Translations under genes and position numbers: made by a program
DNA from: a virus
Virus record (IMG/VR): IMGVR_UViG_3300028025_003274
Location: 1-64,000 of that record
Reading direction: 5' to 3' (one strand)
DNA length: 64,000 nucleotides
The notes under the pieces: generated by a model
Told to the model about the DNA's origin: nothing
Databases searched by the model: none
Seen by the model: the letters and a program-made list of their open reading frames with translations, nothing else
Shown: positions 26,736-35,546 of the stretch, in pieces
Position numbering within the stretch: the first letter of the stretch is position 1
Layout: every line of letters begins with the position of its first letter

Positions 26736-28589
26736 ATGGAATTAGGATCGGAGATACTAAGTCAGATAACTATTTTTTCTAAGTACGCCAAGTACATCCC
26801 TGAAGTAAAAAGAAGGGAGACATGGGAAGAAATAGTATCTAGGTATGAGGTTATGTTAATGCAGAAGTTCCCAAATCTAAAGAAAGAGATAATGGAGAAC
26901 GCTGGTTATATTGTGGATAAGAAAGTACTCCCATCAATGAGAGCCCTTCAGTTTTCAGGTGTGGCCGCTGAAGTAAACAATGCACGTATATACAACTGTT
27001 GCTACCTTCCAATGGATAGCGTACATTGTTTTTCAGAGTCTATGTTTCTTTTGCTTGGTGGTACCGGAGTAGGATATTCCGTTCAGTTTCAACACGTAGA
27101 GAAGTTACCAGAGATTATAAAGCCAATAAAACAAAAAAGGTATTTAGTACAAGATAGTATTATTGGATGGGCTGATGCTGTAAAAGTATTGATGAAGTCT
27201 TATTTTGGTAAAGGGGCTAAGCCTGTATTCGATTACAGAGATGTACGTCCTAAAGGAGCTAGACTCATTACTGCAGGTGGAAAAGCACCTGGACCAGAGC
27301 CTCTTAAGATTTGCCTTACCCATATAGAAGCTATATTGGATCGTAAGCAAAATGGTGAGAAGCTGACTACCTTAGAAGTTCACGATATCATGTGCCATAT
27401 TGCTAACAGCGTATTGTCTGGTGGTATTAGAAGGGCTGCTATGATTGCATTGTTTAGCCATGATGATGAAGAAATGCTTACCTGTAAGTACGGTAATTGG
27501 TGGGAGCTGAACGAACAAAGGGGAAGGTCAAACAACTCCGCAGTATTAGAAAGAGGCCAGATTACAGAAGAACAGTTCAAAGCTTTGTGGAAGAAGATAG
27601 AGTTGAGTAACTCTGGAGAGCCTGGGTTCTATTGGACAAAGAATGCTGAGTGGGGAACTAACCCATGCTGCGAAATAGCCCTGCGTCCATATCAATTCTG
27701 TAACCTGTGTGAGGTGAACGTATCTGATATCAAAGATGAACAAGATCTATTCGATAGAGTGCGTGTAGCTGCGTTCTTTGGAACCTTACAAGCATCGTTC
27801 ACTGATTTCCATTATCTACGTCCTATTTGGCAGAAGACTACTGAAAAGGATGCTTTGCTTGGAATAGGTATGACAGGCATCGGAAGTGGAGAGATTCTTA
27901 AATATGATCTTGAAAAAGCCGCTGAGATTGCAAAAGAAGTAAATGCGGAGTATGCAGATCTTATAGGAATTAACAGAGCTGCCCGTGTAACTTGTATAAA
28001 ACCTTCAGGAACAACATCTTGCGTATTGGGTACAGCTTCTGGAATACATGCATGGCATAACGATTATTATCTCAGAACAGTGAGATTTAATAAGAGTGAG
28101 GACATTGCTAAGTATCTAATGGCAAACCATCCTGAGATGTGTGAGGACGATGTGTTGAGATCTCATGATACTCTGTGTGCAAGGATCCCTATCAAAGCAC
28201 CAGAAGGTTCAATAATGAGAAGCGAAACTCCAATAGAGTTATTGGAAAGGGTAAAGCACTTCTCAGTTAATTGGATTAAGAGTGGTCATAGAAATGGATA
28301 CAACACCCACAACGTATCAGCTACTATATCTCTTAAAGAAGATGAATGGCTTCCAGTAGGAGAATGGATGTGGAAAAACAGAGAACATTATAATGGGTTG
28401 TCAGTATTACCTTATTGGGGAGGTACTTATCAACAGGCTCCTTTTGAAGATATTACTAAAGAGGAGTATGAAGAAAGAGTAAGCCGTCTTACTTCTATGG
28501 ACTTAACTAGTATTGTAGAAGAAGATGATACTGTAAACTTTGGCCAAATAGCTGCCTGTGCCGGGGCTAACTGTAGCGTTGAACAGTAA
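26736..28589 (+). CDS. nrdJ: Class II (B12-dependent) ribonucleoside-triphosphate reductase
   Basis: The 617-residue protein has the catalytic N-x-C-x-E motif of ribonucleotide reductases as NPCCE (Asn309, Cys311, Glu313), the partner Cys at 88 or 89 (RIYNCCY), the phosphate-site PSGTTS segment and a C-terminal CAGANC pair (608 and 613) that would re-reduce the active site. The NCCYLPMDSV and PYQFCNLCEVN stretches are those of the monomeric adenosylcobalamin enzyme of the Lactobacillus leichmannii type. It makes dNTPs without oxygen dependence but needs cobalamin from the host. It is shorter than the 739-residue Lactobacillus enzyme. Confidence 0.88.
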   Translation: MELGSEILSQITIFSKYAKYIPEVKRRETWEEIVSRYEVMLMQKFPNLKKEIMENAGYIVDKKVLPSMRALQFSGVAAEVNNARIYNCCYLPMDSVHCFSESMFLLLGGTGVGYSVQFQHVEKLPEIIKPIKQKRYLVQDSIIGWADAVKVLMKSYFGKGAKPVFDYRDVRPKGARLITAGGKAPGPEPLKICLTHIEAILDRKQNGEKLTTLEVHDIMCHIANSVLSGGIRRAAMIALFSHDDEEMLTCKYGNWWELNEQRGRSNNSAVLERGQITEEQFKALWKKIELSNSGEPGFYWTKNAEWGTNPCCEIALRPYQFCNLCEVNVSDIKDEQDLFDRVRVAAFFGTLQASFTDFHYLRPIWQKTTEKDALLGIGMTGIGSGEILKYDLEKAAEIAKEVNAEYADLIGINRAARVTCIKPSGTTSCVLGTASGIHAWHNDYYLRTVRFNKSEDIAKYLMANHPEMCEDDVLRSHDTLCARIPIKAPEGSIMRSETPIELLERVKHFSVNWIKSGHRNGYNTHNVSATISLKEDEWLPVGEWMWKNREHYNGLSVLPYWGGTYQQAPFEDITKEEYEERVSRLTSMDLTSIVEEDDTVNFGQIAACAGANCSVEQ

Positions 28590-28755
28590 ATTAAAAGAAG
28601 AGATAGATTATTATATAGATGAGCAGACTGGATACTTTGTATTCACTGCTCTCTATCTTTCCCAAAGAGGTAAGTGCTGTGGTAATAAATGTAAAGAATG
28701 CCCTTACGATCCTAAATGGGTAAAAGGAAATAATAATTTGATAGAACAGGAATAG
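28579..28755 (+). CDS. Small Cys-rich DUF5522-like protein
   Basis: The frame overlaps the end of the reductase gene. TTG at 28579 is preferred to the GTG at 28558 because it overlaps the reductase stop by 11 bases only. The 58-residue product has YYIDEQTGYFVFTALYL and a GKCCGNKCKECPYDP cluster, as in the DUF5522 family of small bacterial proteins. The Cys group could bind zinc. Its link to the reductase is positional only. Confidence 0.55.
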   Translation: MNSKLKEEIDYYIDEQTGYFVFTALYLSQRGKCCGNKCKECPYDPKWVKGNNNLIEQE

Positions 28756-28767
28756 TTCTTATATTTG
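28737..28767 (+). promoter_or_regulatory. Host-type promoter TTTG-N19-TATATTTG
   Basis: TTTG at 28737-28740 and TATATTTG at 28760-28767 have exactly 19 bases between them and lie 15 bases before the ATG at 28782. This is the closest match in the window to the Bacteroidota consensus. Confidence 0.75.
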
Positions 28768-28781
28768 TTAAAATAATAGTT

Positions 28782-28979
28782 ATGGTTGTATATGCTATAT
28801 GTACCGGTATAAATCTTTTAGGAATGGGGTTCCTGTTTTATATTTACGAGCAGCAGAAGATTATAAACACAGAGTTTTTAAAAAATGCTATTCTACATAA
28901 CGCAGTATTAGAAATGCTAAAAGAAAAAACAGATGAGCTAGAAAAGCTTATTAAAGATTTACAAACAGAAAAAAAATAA
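28782..28979 (+). CDS. Small membrane protein with coiled-coil tail
   Basis: The 65-residue protein has one hydrophobic helix (about residues 3-24, ending FLFYIYEQQ) followed by a Leu/Glu/Lys heptad tail (EMLKEKTDELEKLIKDL). It may be an inner-membrane protein with a cytoplasmic coil. No family is recognised. It heads the operon with MazG and polymerase. Confidence 0.55.
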   Translation: MVVYAICTGINLLGMGFLFYIYEQQKIINTEFLKNAILHNAVLEMLKEKTDELEKLIKDLQTEKK

Positions 28980-28989
28980 AGGTTATATT

Positions 28990-29304
28990 ATGCAATTTAA
29001 AGAGTATCAAGAGTTAGCAAAGACAACTGCCATATACCCAGAATCCGCCAGAATATTCTACCCATGCTTAGGACTAGCTGGAGAAGTTGGTGAAGTATGT
29101 GAGAAAGTAAAGAAGCACGTAAGAGATGGCAGACTGTTAGATAAAGAAGATCTTAAGAAGGAACTGGGAGATATACTATGGTATCTATCAGCAGTAGCAA
29201 CTGATTTAGGAATTGATCTAGATGACGTAGCTGTTACTAATTACGAAAAGTTAAAATCTAGACAAGAGAGAAACGTTCTGCAGGGATCAGGAGACAATAG
29301 ATAA
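28990..29304 (+). CDS. MazG-type nucleotide pyrophosphohydrolase
   Basis: The 104-residue protein carries the MazG metal site: LAGEVGEVCEKVKKHVRDG (residues about 27-45) and KKELGDILWYLSAV (about 58-71), the EExxE...ExxD helical pattern. Phage MazG proteins hydrolyse NTPs, dNTPs or alarmones such as ppGpp and so may delay stress responses or clean the nucleotide pool. It lies between a small membrane protein and DNA polymerase. Confidence 0.85.
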   Translation: MQFKEYQELAKTTAIYPESARIFYPCLGLAGEVGEVCEKVKKHVRDGRLLDKEDLKKELGDILWYLSAVATDLGIDLDDVAVTNYEKLKSRQERNVLQGSGDNR

Positions 29305-29319
29305 TAAAAAATAAAGGTT

Positions 29320-31626
29320 ATGAGTGAGAAGAGATACGTCACGGTGGAAACACCGGATGCATTGAGGCAGATGGTCAAACACATTAGAGAGCATGACATT
29401 ATTGCTTTCGATACAGAGACAACCAGTCTTAATGTCAGGAAGGGAAAAATAATAGGAATATCAGTATCAGGAGAAGTTGGAGTGGGATATTACATGCCAA
29501 CCATGGTACTAAAAGAAGGAGAGTTAGTAGACGATACTATCTACGGAGAAAGTTGCCATGATCTAGCAAAGAAAGTAATAACTATCCTGTGCAGTAAAAA
29601 ACTTATAGGACACAACTTATCATTTGACTCCAGATTTGTAAAAGAGTTTTACGGGATTGATATAGTACCAGCTATATACGCAGATACGATGTTACTAGTA
29701 CATACAGTAGCAGAGGAAGGTGCAGGAGAGGGTTTTGGTAGTTCTTTTGGTCTTAAAGACATTGCAAAGGCTATACAAGAACACATCGGTCTAGACATGG
29801 AGAAAGAGGCCAATGAAGAACAAGTAGAGCTTAAAGAGTCTATAAAAGCCAATGGTGGCACCACCACTAAAGAAAATTATGAGATATGGAAGGCAGACCT
29901 GCCTATCCTATCCAAGTACGCTTGTGCGGATACAGACCTTACCCTAAGAGTATATAACTACTACATAGAGAAACTTAAGTCAGAAGGACTAGAGAAGTTC
30001 TTTTTTGAAGATGAGGTGATGCCGTTATACAAGGAAGTTACTATTCCTATGGAGAGTAATGGTATGAAGCTTGACATGGATCTTATAGTACAATCTAGAG
30101 AAGAGATAATAAAAGACCTTGAGGACTACAAATTACTTGTAATCAAAACTCTTTTAAAAGATCCTAGAGTAAAAGAATGGGTTATAGACAAGGCACTAGA
30201 AAAATATCCTCCTACACATAAAGGAAGTTATGCACAGCAACTGATAACAGAATCAGGACATACTTTACCGAAGTCTGAGAAGACTGGCAAGTATACGATG
30301 AATGCTGCGACACTAAAGACTTTAGAAGACGGTCCTATTAAGGAGTTCCTAACAACCGGCAACATGGATGTACTTGATGCCGACCTAGCTGTAAAAGTTA
30401 GCATGAAGTTATGGAAAGAAAGCCAGGATGGAGATTTCTTTAATATTCAATCTAAAGATCACTTAGGCAGTATTGCATTCACAGCTTTAGGCATGGAACC
30501 TATATCTACTACGGATAAAGGAAAAGACAAGTTTGATGATGACTTCATTCAGTCTATTGCAGATAAACATGAGTGGGCTAAGAATCTTCGCATTTATAAT
30601 AAACTGTTAAAGATAAAGTCTACTTACATGGACAGGTTCCTGGATAAACAGGAAGATGGGATGTATTACTTTTACTACAAACAGCATGCTACTGTATCAG
30701 GTAGATATGGATCTGATGCACAGCAATTACCTAGGCCTAAAGAAGAAGGGGAAGAGGATCCTATTGTACTTAAGTATAACAATATGATCCGTGCGTTCTT
30801 TGTTTGCAAACCGAGAACAGTGTTCATAGACTGCGACTACGAATCACTTGAACCTAAAGTATTCTCTCACGTAGCTGATGATGAGGGATTAAAAGACATC
30901 TTCCGAAATGGGTGGGATTTCTATTCTACAATCGCTATTAAAACAGAAAAGCTAGATCAGTATTCCCCAGATAAGAAAGCTCCTAACTTTCTAAAAAAAC
31001 ATGCAAACCACATTAGGCAGAAGGCTAAAGCATATTCTTTAGGAATACCTTATGGAATGGGATCATATGCTCTAGGTAAGAACATTGACGTATCCACTAA
31101 AGAAGCGCAGAAGCTTATTGATGGGTATCTTAATGGATTTCCTAATTTAAAGAAGTGGATGGAAGATTCTAAAGTGTTTGTAAAAGAACATGGGTATATA
31201 AAAACACAAGTGGGAAGAGTTAGACATTTGCCAAAAGTTTCATATCTTTACAAGAAGTTTGGAGATAGCTTATTAGATTGGGATTTTCAAAATAGACTTT
31301 CAGATCAACTGGGAAAAGAATTAGTATCTAATATGGCTAAAGATTATAAGAATGGGCTCAACAACTCTCTTAACGTACAGATACAAGGACTAGCTGCATC
31401 TATTGTAAATAGAGCTGCTATATCCATAAACAGGGAATTTAAAAAAGCTGGCATAAAGGGACAAGTGGTAGCACAGATTCATGACCAGTTAGTTATGGAA
31501 GTTGAAGAAGGAAGGTCTGAAGAGGCGGCAGCTATTGTTAAAGATAGGATGGAGAATACTACAAAATTGTCATTAGAGTTAGTAGCGCCTCCTGCTTTGG
31601 CACATAATTTGAAGGAAGGTCACTAA
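29320..31626 (+). CDS. Family A DNA polymerase with 3'-5' exonuclease
   Basis: The 768-residue protein starts with a DnaQ-like exonuclease domain (IIAFDTETTSL, Asp31 and Glu33; GHNLSFDSRF near 100; YACADTDLTLRVY near 205). The polymerase domain has motif A with Asp506 (DCDYESLEP), the O-helix near Lys568 (QKAKAYSLGIPYGMG) and motif C with His721-Asp722 (AQIHDQLV). It lacks a 5' nuclease domain, which is encoded separately at 24230. It is the probable replicative polymerase. Compared with T7 and Bst enzymes the motif A Ser/Gln pair is changed to Glu-Ser. Confidence 0.93.
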   Translation: MSEKRYVTVETPDALRQMVKHIREHDIIAFDTETTSLNVRKGKIIGISVSGEVGVGYYMPTMVLKEGELVDDTIYGESCHDLAKKVITILCSKKLIGHNLSFDSRFVKEFYGIDIVPAIYADTMLLVHTVAEEGAGEGFGSSFGLKDIAKAIQEHIGLDMEKEANEEQVELKESIKANGGTTTKENYEIWKADLPILSKYACADTDLTLRVYNYYIEKLKSEGLEKFFFEDEVMPLYKEVTIPMESNGMKLDMDLIVQSREEIIKDLEDYKLLVIKTLLKDPRVKEWVIDKALEKYPPTHKGSYAQQLITESGHTLPKSEKTGKYTMNAATLKTLEDGPIKEFLTTGNMDVLDADLAVKVSMKLWKESQDGDFFNIQSKDHLGSIAFTALGMEPISTTDKGKDKFDDDFIQSIADKHEWAKNLRIYNKLLKIKSTYMDRFLDKQEDGMYYFYYKQHATVSGRYGSDAQQLPRPKEEGEEDPIVLKYNNMIRAFFVCKPRTVFIDCDYESLEPKVFSHVADDEGLKDIFRNGWDFYSTIAIKTEKLDQYSPDKKAPNFLKKHANHIRQKAKAYSLGIPYGMGSYALGKNIDVSTKEAQKLIDGYLNGFPNLKKWMEDSKVFVKEHGYIKTQVGRVRHLPKVSYLYKKFGDSLLDWDFQNRLSDQLGKELVSNMAKDYKNGLNNSLNVQIQGLAASIVNRAAISINREFKKAGIKGQVVAQIHDQLVMEVEEGRSEEAAAIVKDRMENTTKLSLELVAPPALAHNLKEGH

Positions 31627-31649
31627 ATAAAATAAAAAACAAATAAACA

Positions 31650-31946
31650 ATGAGTAAATTAATTGCGTTACACGACAAGGTCATCCTTAAAAAGATTGAC
31701 TCAGAAGACAAAACAGTAGGTGGTATTATTGTACCAGACATGGGAGCTGAAAAATCAAACTACTTTGAAGTAGTTAGTGCAGGTCTAGGCATGTACGATA
31801 CCAATAACGGTAAGTATTATCCTATGCATGTAGAAGTAGGAGATACAGTTATTGTACCAAAAGCAGTAGTAACACAAATCATTGTAGACGGTGATGAGTA
31901 TTATGTATGCCGTGAAGTAGAAATTCTTTCAATTATTAAAGACTAA
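31650..31946 (+). CDS. groES: Co-chaperonin GroES
   Basis: The 98-residue protein has the GroES plan: the opening LIALHDKVILKKID, the mobile loop with GGIIVPD (residues about 24-30), the VVSAGLGMYD turn, VEVGDTVIVPKAV and the final EYYVCREVEILSII strand. GroES caps the GroEL cavity. Its stop overlaps the next ATG (TAATG), so expression is probably coupled through the 83-residue gene to GroEL. Confidence 0.92.
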   Translation: MSKLIALHDKVILKKIDSEDKTVGGIIVPDMGAEKSNYFEVVSAGLGMYDTNNGKYYPMHVEVGDTVIVPKAVVTQIIVDGDEYYVCREVEILSIIKD

Positions 31947-32197
31947 TGGATATAGTATATTCTATAACAGAGTTTAAATGGGTTAAGAAAGATAATACTT
32001 TCTATGCTGAGGCAGATAACCTGCACCCTGATGGAGATTATAAGTGTACTTTTCCAAACGGTAGGAAAAAGTTTTATATAAAGAACCATAGGACAAAAGG
32101 ATTTAGAAGATTTATACTAAACAAAGAATATGATAACGTCTTACAATTTACAAGCGAAGACGGTATATTATGTAAAATACAAACAAAAACAAAATGA
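31946..32197 (+). CDS. Unknown protein between groES and groEL
   Basis: The 83-residue, Lys/Phe/Asn-rich protein is coupled to groES at TAATG and to groEL at ATGA. It is basic and beta-rich (YKCTFPNGRKKFYIKNH). No family is recognised. Its fixed place inside the chaperonin unit makes a link to folding or to substrate choice possible, without proof. Confidence 0.55.
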   Translation: MDIVYSITEFKWVKKDNTFYAEADNLHPDGDYKCTFPNGRKKFYIKNHRTKGFRRFILNKEYDNVLQFTSEDGILCKIQTKTK

Positions 32198-33849
32198 TAA
32201 AGACAGAATTTGGAACAGACCTCAAAAAGAAACTCCTAGAGGGGGTTAACAAGATTAATGCAAGTGTATCCTCTACACTGGGACCTGCAGGTAGGAATGT
32301 AATCATTAGAGGTGCTGACGGTACTATTAAGATTACTAAGGATGGTGTTACAGTAGCACAATCATTTAGTAAGCTTGAAGATCCTATTGAGGATATCGGA
32401 GCTCAAATGATTAAAAGCGTATCAGTAAGATCAGCAGATAAAGCTGGAGACGGTACAACAACTTCTACATTACTTGCGTCCGTAATGGTGAATGAAGGTA
32501 TTAAAGCTATCACACAGGGATCTAACGCAGTAGAAGTAAAGAAAGGCATAGATAAAGCTGTATCAGCAGTAGTGGCCGGTTTAAAGTCTATCTCTAAGGA
32601 TATCTCCTCAGAAGATCAGATTAAACAAGTAGCAACTATTTCTGCTAACAACGATACTGAGATTGGTACATTAATCGCAACTGCTTTGGATAAAGTGGGT
32701 ACTGATGGTATAGTAGCTATTGAAGAGTCAAAGTCTGGTGAGACTTCTTTAGAAGTAGTAGAAGGTATGATGTTTGACAGAGGTTTCAAATCTCCATACT
32801 TTGTTACAGACAACTCCACAATGCAGGCTGTATTTGATAAGCCGTTGATCTTCTTGTACGATGGCAGACTTACTAGCACTGCACAGGTGTTGCCATTGTT
32901 GCAAGCAGCTCACGCAGAAAGCCTTCCGCTACTTATCGTTGCTGAGGACATTGAGCATGAGGCACTGGCTATCTTGGTAGTTAACAAAGCAAACGCTACA
33001 ATTAAAGTATGTGCTGTAAAGGCTCCTGACTTTGGTGATCGTAGGACTGCAATCTTAGAAGACATTGCAATCCTTACTGGTGGTACTGTTGTATCTCCTA
33101 CTAAAGGTAATAAGATTGAAAAGATGAAGCCTGATGAGTTCAAGCCATTGTTCGGTAAAGCTCGTATGGTAAATGTATCATCTAAAGATACCACTATCAT
33201 TGATGGTAAAGGATCAGTAGAAGGAATTGAGCAGAGGTTGAATGATATTAAAAAACAAATCGAGATTGCCAAATCTAACTTTGAAATTGAAAAACTCCAA
33301 GAGAGATTGTCAAAACTTACTGGCGGTGTTGCTATTATCAATGTTGGTGGTATGAGTGAGATTGAGATGAAGGAGAAGAAGGACCGTGTAGACGATGCAC
33401 TACACGCTACTAAAGCTGCCTTAGATCAAGGTATTGTTCCTGGTGGTGGTATGGCATTAATCAACTGTATAGACTTGCTTAAAGAGGCTGTATTGAATTG
33501 TGATAACGATGATCAAGAACTGGGTGTACGTATTGTTACTAAAGCTTTGTATGCACCATTTAAAACCATCCTTACCAATGCTGGTATTGAGAATGCATAC
33601 GAGATCCTAAGCAATGTAAAGAGCGATGCTAACGGTGAAGAAGATAGCACATGGTACGGATATAATGCCAAGACTGGAGAGATTCAAAACTTCTTCACAG
33701 CAGGTATCTTAGATCCTACTAAAGTAACAAGGACTGCTATTGAGAATGCTGCCAGTGTAGCTGGAACTATCCTCACCACAGAATCAGCAGTATACTTTAC
33801 AGGAGATGAGAAGAAAGATGATATCGATTATAGTCAATTCATGCAATAA
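32194..33849 (+). CDS. groEL: Chaperonin GroEL
   Basis: The 551-residue protein is full length for GroEL. It has the nucleotide-binding GDGTTTS (residues 85-91), [11 protein letters not shown] near 26-36, [10 protein letters not shown] near 47-55, an apical domain with the hydrophobic [20 protein letters not shown], and the [21 protein letters not shown] return segment. The C-terminus lacks the usual GGM repeats and ends [11 protein letters not shown] phage-borne GroEL with its own GroES probably folds large virion proteins. The gene is somewhat diverged from bacterial GroEL, so it is not a recent host copy. Confidence 0.95.
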   Translation: MIKTEFGTDLKKKLLEGVNKINASVSSTLGPAGRNVIIRGADGTIKITKDGVTVAQSFSKLEDPIEDIGAQMIKSVSVRSADKAGDGTTTSTLLASVMVNEGIKAITQGSNAVEVKKGIDKAVSAVVAGLKSISKDISSEDQIKQVATISANNDTEIGTLIATALDKVGTDGIVAIEESKSGETSLEVVEGMMFDRGFKSPYFVTDNSTMQAVFDKPLIFLYDGRLTSTAQVLPLLQAAHAESLPLLIVAEDIEHEALAILVVNKANATIKVCAVKAPDFGDRRTAILEDIAILTGGTVVSPTKGNKIEKMKPDEFKPLFGKARMVNVSSKDTTIIDGKGSVEGIEQRLNDIKKQIEIAKSNFEIEKLQERLSKLTGGVAIINVGGMSEIEMKEKKDRVDDALHATKAALDQGIVPGGGMALINCIDLLKEAVLNCDNDDQELGVRIVTKALYAPFKTILTNAGIENAYEILSNVKSDANGEEDSTWYGYNAKTGEIQNFFTAGILDPTKVTRTAIENAASVAGTILTTESAVYFTGDEKKDDIDYSQFMQ

Positions 33850-33860
33850 AAATAAATAAT

Positions 33861-34139
33861 ATGCAACAACAAAACCCGTTAGCAAATGTAAGATTTGACC
33901 AGACTACTGGAGTAGTATGTGAAAAATGTGGTAGTAATCTATTCACTGAAGGTTTATACCTTCGTAAGGTTTCTAAATTCCTTGTAGCTGCTACTAGCGA
34001 TAAGGATCAAGTTATCCCAGTTCCAACATTCTTCTGCGTGAAGTGTAAGCATGTGAACAAAGAGTTTTCACCGCTAGGAATGGAAGAAGAAACAAAAGGA
34101 GGAGATGAAGAAATGGATAATTACAATCCTATTTTCTAA
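33861..34139 (+). CDS. Zinc-ribbon protein
   Basis: The 92-residue protein has two CxxC knuckles, CEKCG (about residues 20-24) and CVKCK (about 58-62), spaced as in zinc ribbons of T4-like phages. The rest is short and ends in an acidic tail (EETKGGDEEMDNY). It follows groEL by 11 bases. Function is unknown. Confidence 0.6.
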   Translation: MQQQNPLANVRFDQTTGVVCEKCGSNLFTEGLYLRKVSKFLVAATSDKDQVIPVPTFFCVKCKHVNKEFSPLGMEEETKGGDEEMDNYNPIF

Positions 34140-34150
34140 AAATAAATGTT

Positions 34151-34345
34151 ATGACATTAGATGAAATAAACGAAGGTGTTGAACAGTGCAACAAAAAGTT
34201 AGACGATTACAATATTCAGATAGAAGCCCTATCTAATAAGGACGATCTAATGTCTGAAGATGTTCAAGCACAATTTGACTATTTGCTAAGAGAGATAGAG
34301 AAAACAACAGGAGAGCTAGAAGATTTGATAAAACAAATACAATGA
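34151..34345 (+). CDS. Small coiled-coil protein
   Basis: The 64-residue acidic protein is almost entirely helical with Leu/Ile heptads (KLDDYNIQIEALSN ... LLREIEKTTGELEDL). It overlaps the nuclease gene by 4 bases (ATGA) and may be a partner of it. No family is recognised. Confidence 0.55.
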   Translation: MTLDEINEGVEQCNKKLDDYNIQIEALSNKDDLMSEDVQAQFDYLLREIEKTTGELEDLIKQIQ

Positions 34346-35283
34346 AAGAAGCAATCGCTTTATCAGAAAGCTTAGCTCCAAGAATCAGAAGAGAGAAGGG
34401 AGAGGGACAAAAACAAATATCCTTCTCCCAATACTCTGTTTATGAGTCATGCCCTCACCGTTGGTACCTTACTTACGCTCAAGGTCATTATTTATTTTCA
34501 GCAAGTATTAATACTGTTTTTGGTACAGCTATACATGAAGCCATACAAAAGTACTTGGCTATATTATTTAAAGAGTCTGTTAAAGCATCTGATGCTTTTG
34601 ATATGGTAGAACACTTCGAGAAAGTATTCAGAGATGAGTACATTAAAGAAGTTACTAATAACGGAGGCGCACACTTCTCTACAAAACAAGAGATGGCAGA
34701 GTTTTATCAGGATGGAGTAGATATACTTAATTACTTTAGAAAGAAGAGAGTTGCTTATTTTTCTACAAAGGATATGGAATTACTTGGTATGGAAATCCCT
34801 CTACTAACAGAGATCCGTGATATAACAGATACTTTCTTATTTAATGGGTATATAGATCTAGTTCTTAGAGATAAGACTGACGGTACCATTTATATTGAGG
34901 ATTTCAAAACATCTACTAAGGGATGGAGAGATTACGAGAAGAAGGATGAAATAAAACAAGCGCAGATCCTTTTGTATAAGAAGTATTTTGCAAAACAATT
35001 TGCAGTAGATGAATCTAAGATTGTTCCTAGATTTAGAATCCTTAAGAGAAAGCTGTATGAAAATGCTGATTTTCCTCAATCTAGAGTGCAAGTACATGAA
35101 CCTGCTAATGGAAAGGCTAAAGTACATCAAGCTGGACAACGCCTTATCAATTTCATAAACGAATGTTTTAATGAAGATGGTACTGCTAAGGAGAAATATC
35201 ATACCAAAATATCATCCGGTAACAACTGCAGATTCTGTCCATTTAAAGATAGGGATGATCTTTGTGATAAAAAAAATATGTGA
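34342..35283 (+). CDS. Cas4/AddB-like PD-(D/E)XK nuclease with iron-sulphur Cys
   Basis: The 313-residue protein has the RecB-family nuclease order: ISFSQYSVYESCPHRWYL (Cys37), GTAIHEAIQKY with the motif His, GYIDLVLRDK with the metal Asp, and IEDFKTSTKGW with the D-x-K pair. Cys at 37, 296, 299 and 308 match the four ligands of the [4Fe-4S] cluster in AddB and Cas4. There is no helicase domain and no CRISPR repeats in the window, so a role in phage DNA end processing or recombination is more likely than spacer uptake. Confidence 0.85.
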   Translation: MKEAIALSESLAPRIRREKGEGQKQISFSQYSVYESCPHRWYLTYAQGHYLFSASINTVFGTAIHEAIQKYLAILFKESVKASDAFDMVEHFEKVFRDEYIKEVTNNGGAHFSTKQEMAEFYQDGVDILNYFRKKRVAYFSTKDMELLGMEIPLLTEIRDITDTFLFNGYIDLVLRDKTDGTIYIEDFKTSTKGWRDYEKKDEIKQAQILLYKKYFAKQFAVDESKIVPRFRILKRKLYENADFPQSRVQVHEPANGKAKVHQAGQRLINFINECFNEDGTAKEKYHTKISSGNNCRFCPFKDRDDLCDKKNM

Positions 35284-35309
35284 TAGACTTCATTTTAATG
35301 TAATTTTTA

Positions 35310-35319
35310 TATATTTATT
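35310..35319 (+). promoter_or_regulatory. Phage-type promoter motif TATATTTATT
   Basis: The motif lies 15 bases before the ATG at 35335, within an AT-only stretch that also reads TATAAATA at 35323-35330. Confidence 0.45.
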
Positions 35320-35334
35320 ATATATAAATACATT

Positions 35335-35529
35335 ATGAAAGATAAATTAAAACTAACAAGTGTTAAAATACACAAAGATCTATCTGAAAATTTTAAGATA
35401 GAAAGTGCAAGGACAGGGTTATCATTACAAAAATTTGTAAATAGGACTATACATTTGTATCTGACAGATCCCGAATTTCAAGTTAAAATGTTGACTTATA
35501 ATAACTTAGCAACTAGCGGAAGTCTTTAA
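35335..35529 (+). CDS. Ribbon-helix-helix-like small DNA-binding protein
   Basis: The 64-residue protein fits the ribbon-helix-helix layout: a basic strand KLTSVKIHKDL, a first helix SENFKIESARTG and a turn LSLQKFVNRTIHLYL leading to helix two. Such proteins bind DNA as dimers and regulate small operons. It has its own promoter-like motif and stands before the glycosyltransferase island, so it may control that island or other phage genes. Confidence 0.6.
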   Translation: MKDKLKLTSVKIHKDLSENFKIESARTGLSLQKFVNRTIHLYLTDPEFQVKMLTYNNLATSGSL

Positions 35530-35546
35530 AAAAATAAAAACAAATA

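Noticed and set aside
26736-28589. An intein or intron in the ribonucleotide reductase gene
   Set aside because: The frame is continuous, the motifs follow each other at normal distances, and the protein is shorter, not longer, than the type enzyme.
34342-35283. A CRISPR-Cas link for the Cas4-like nuclease
   Set aside because: No direct repeats with spacers and no other cas genes are in the window. AddB/Cas4-type nucleases are common alone in phages.
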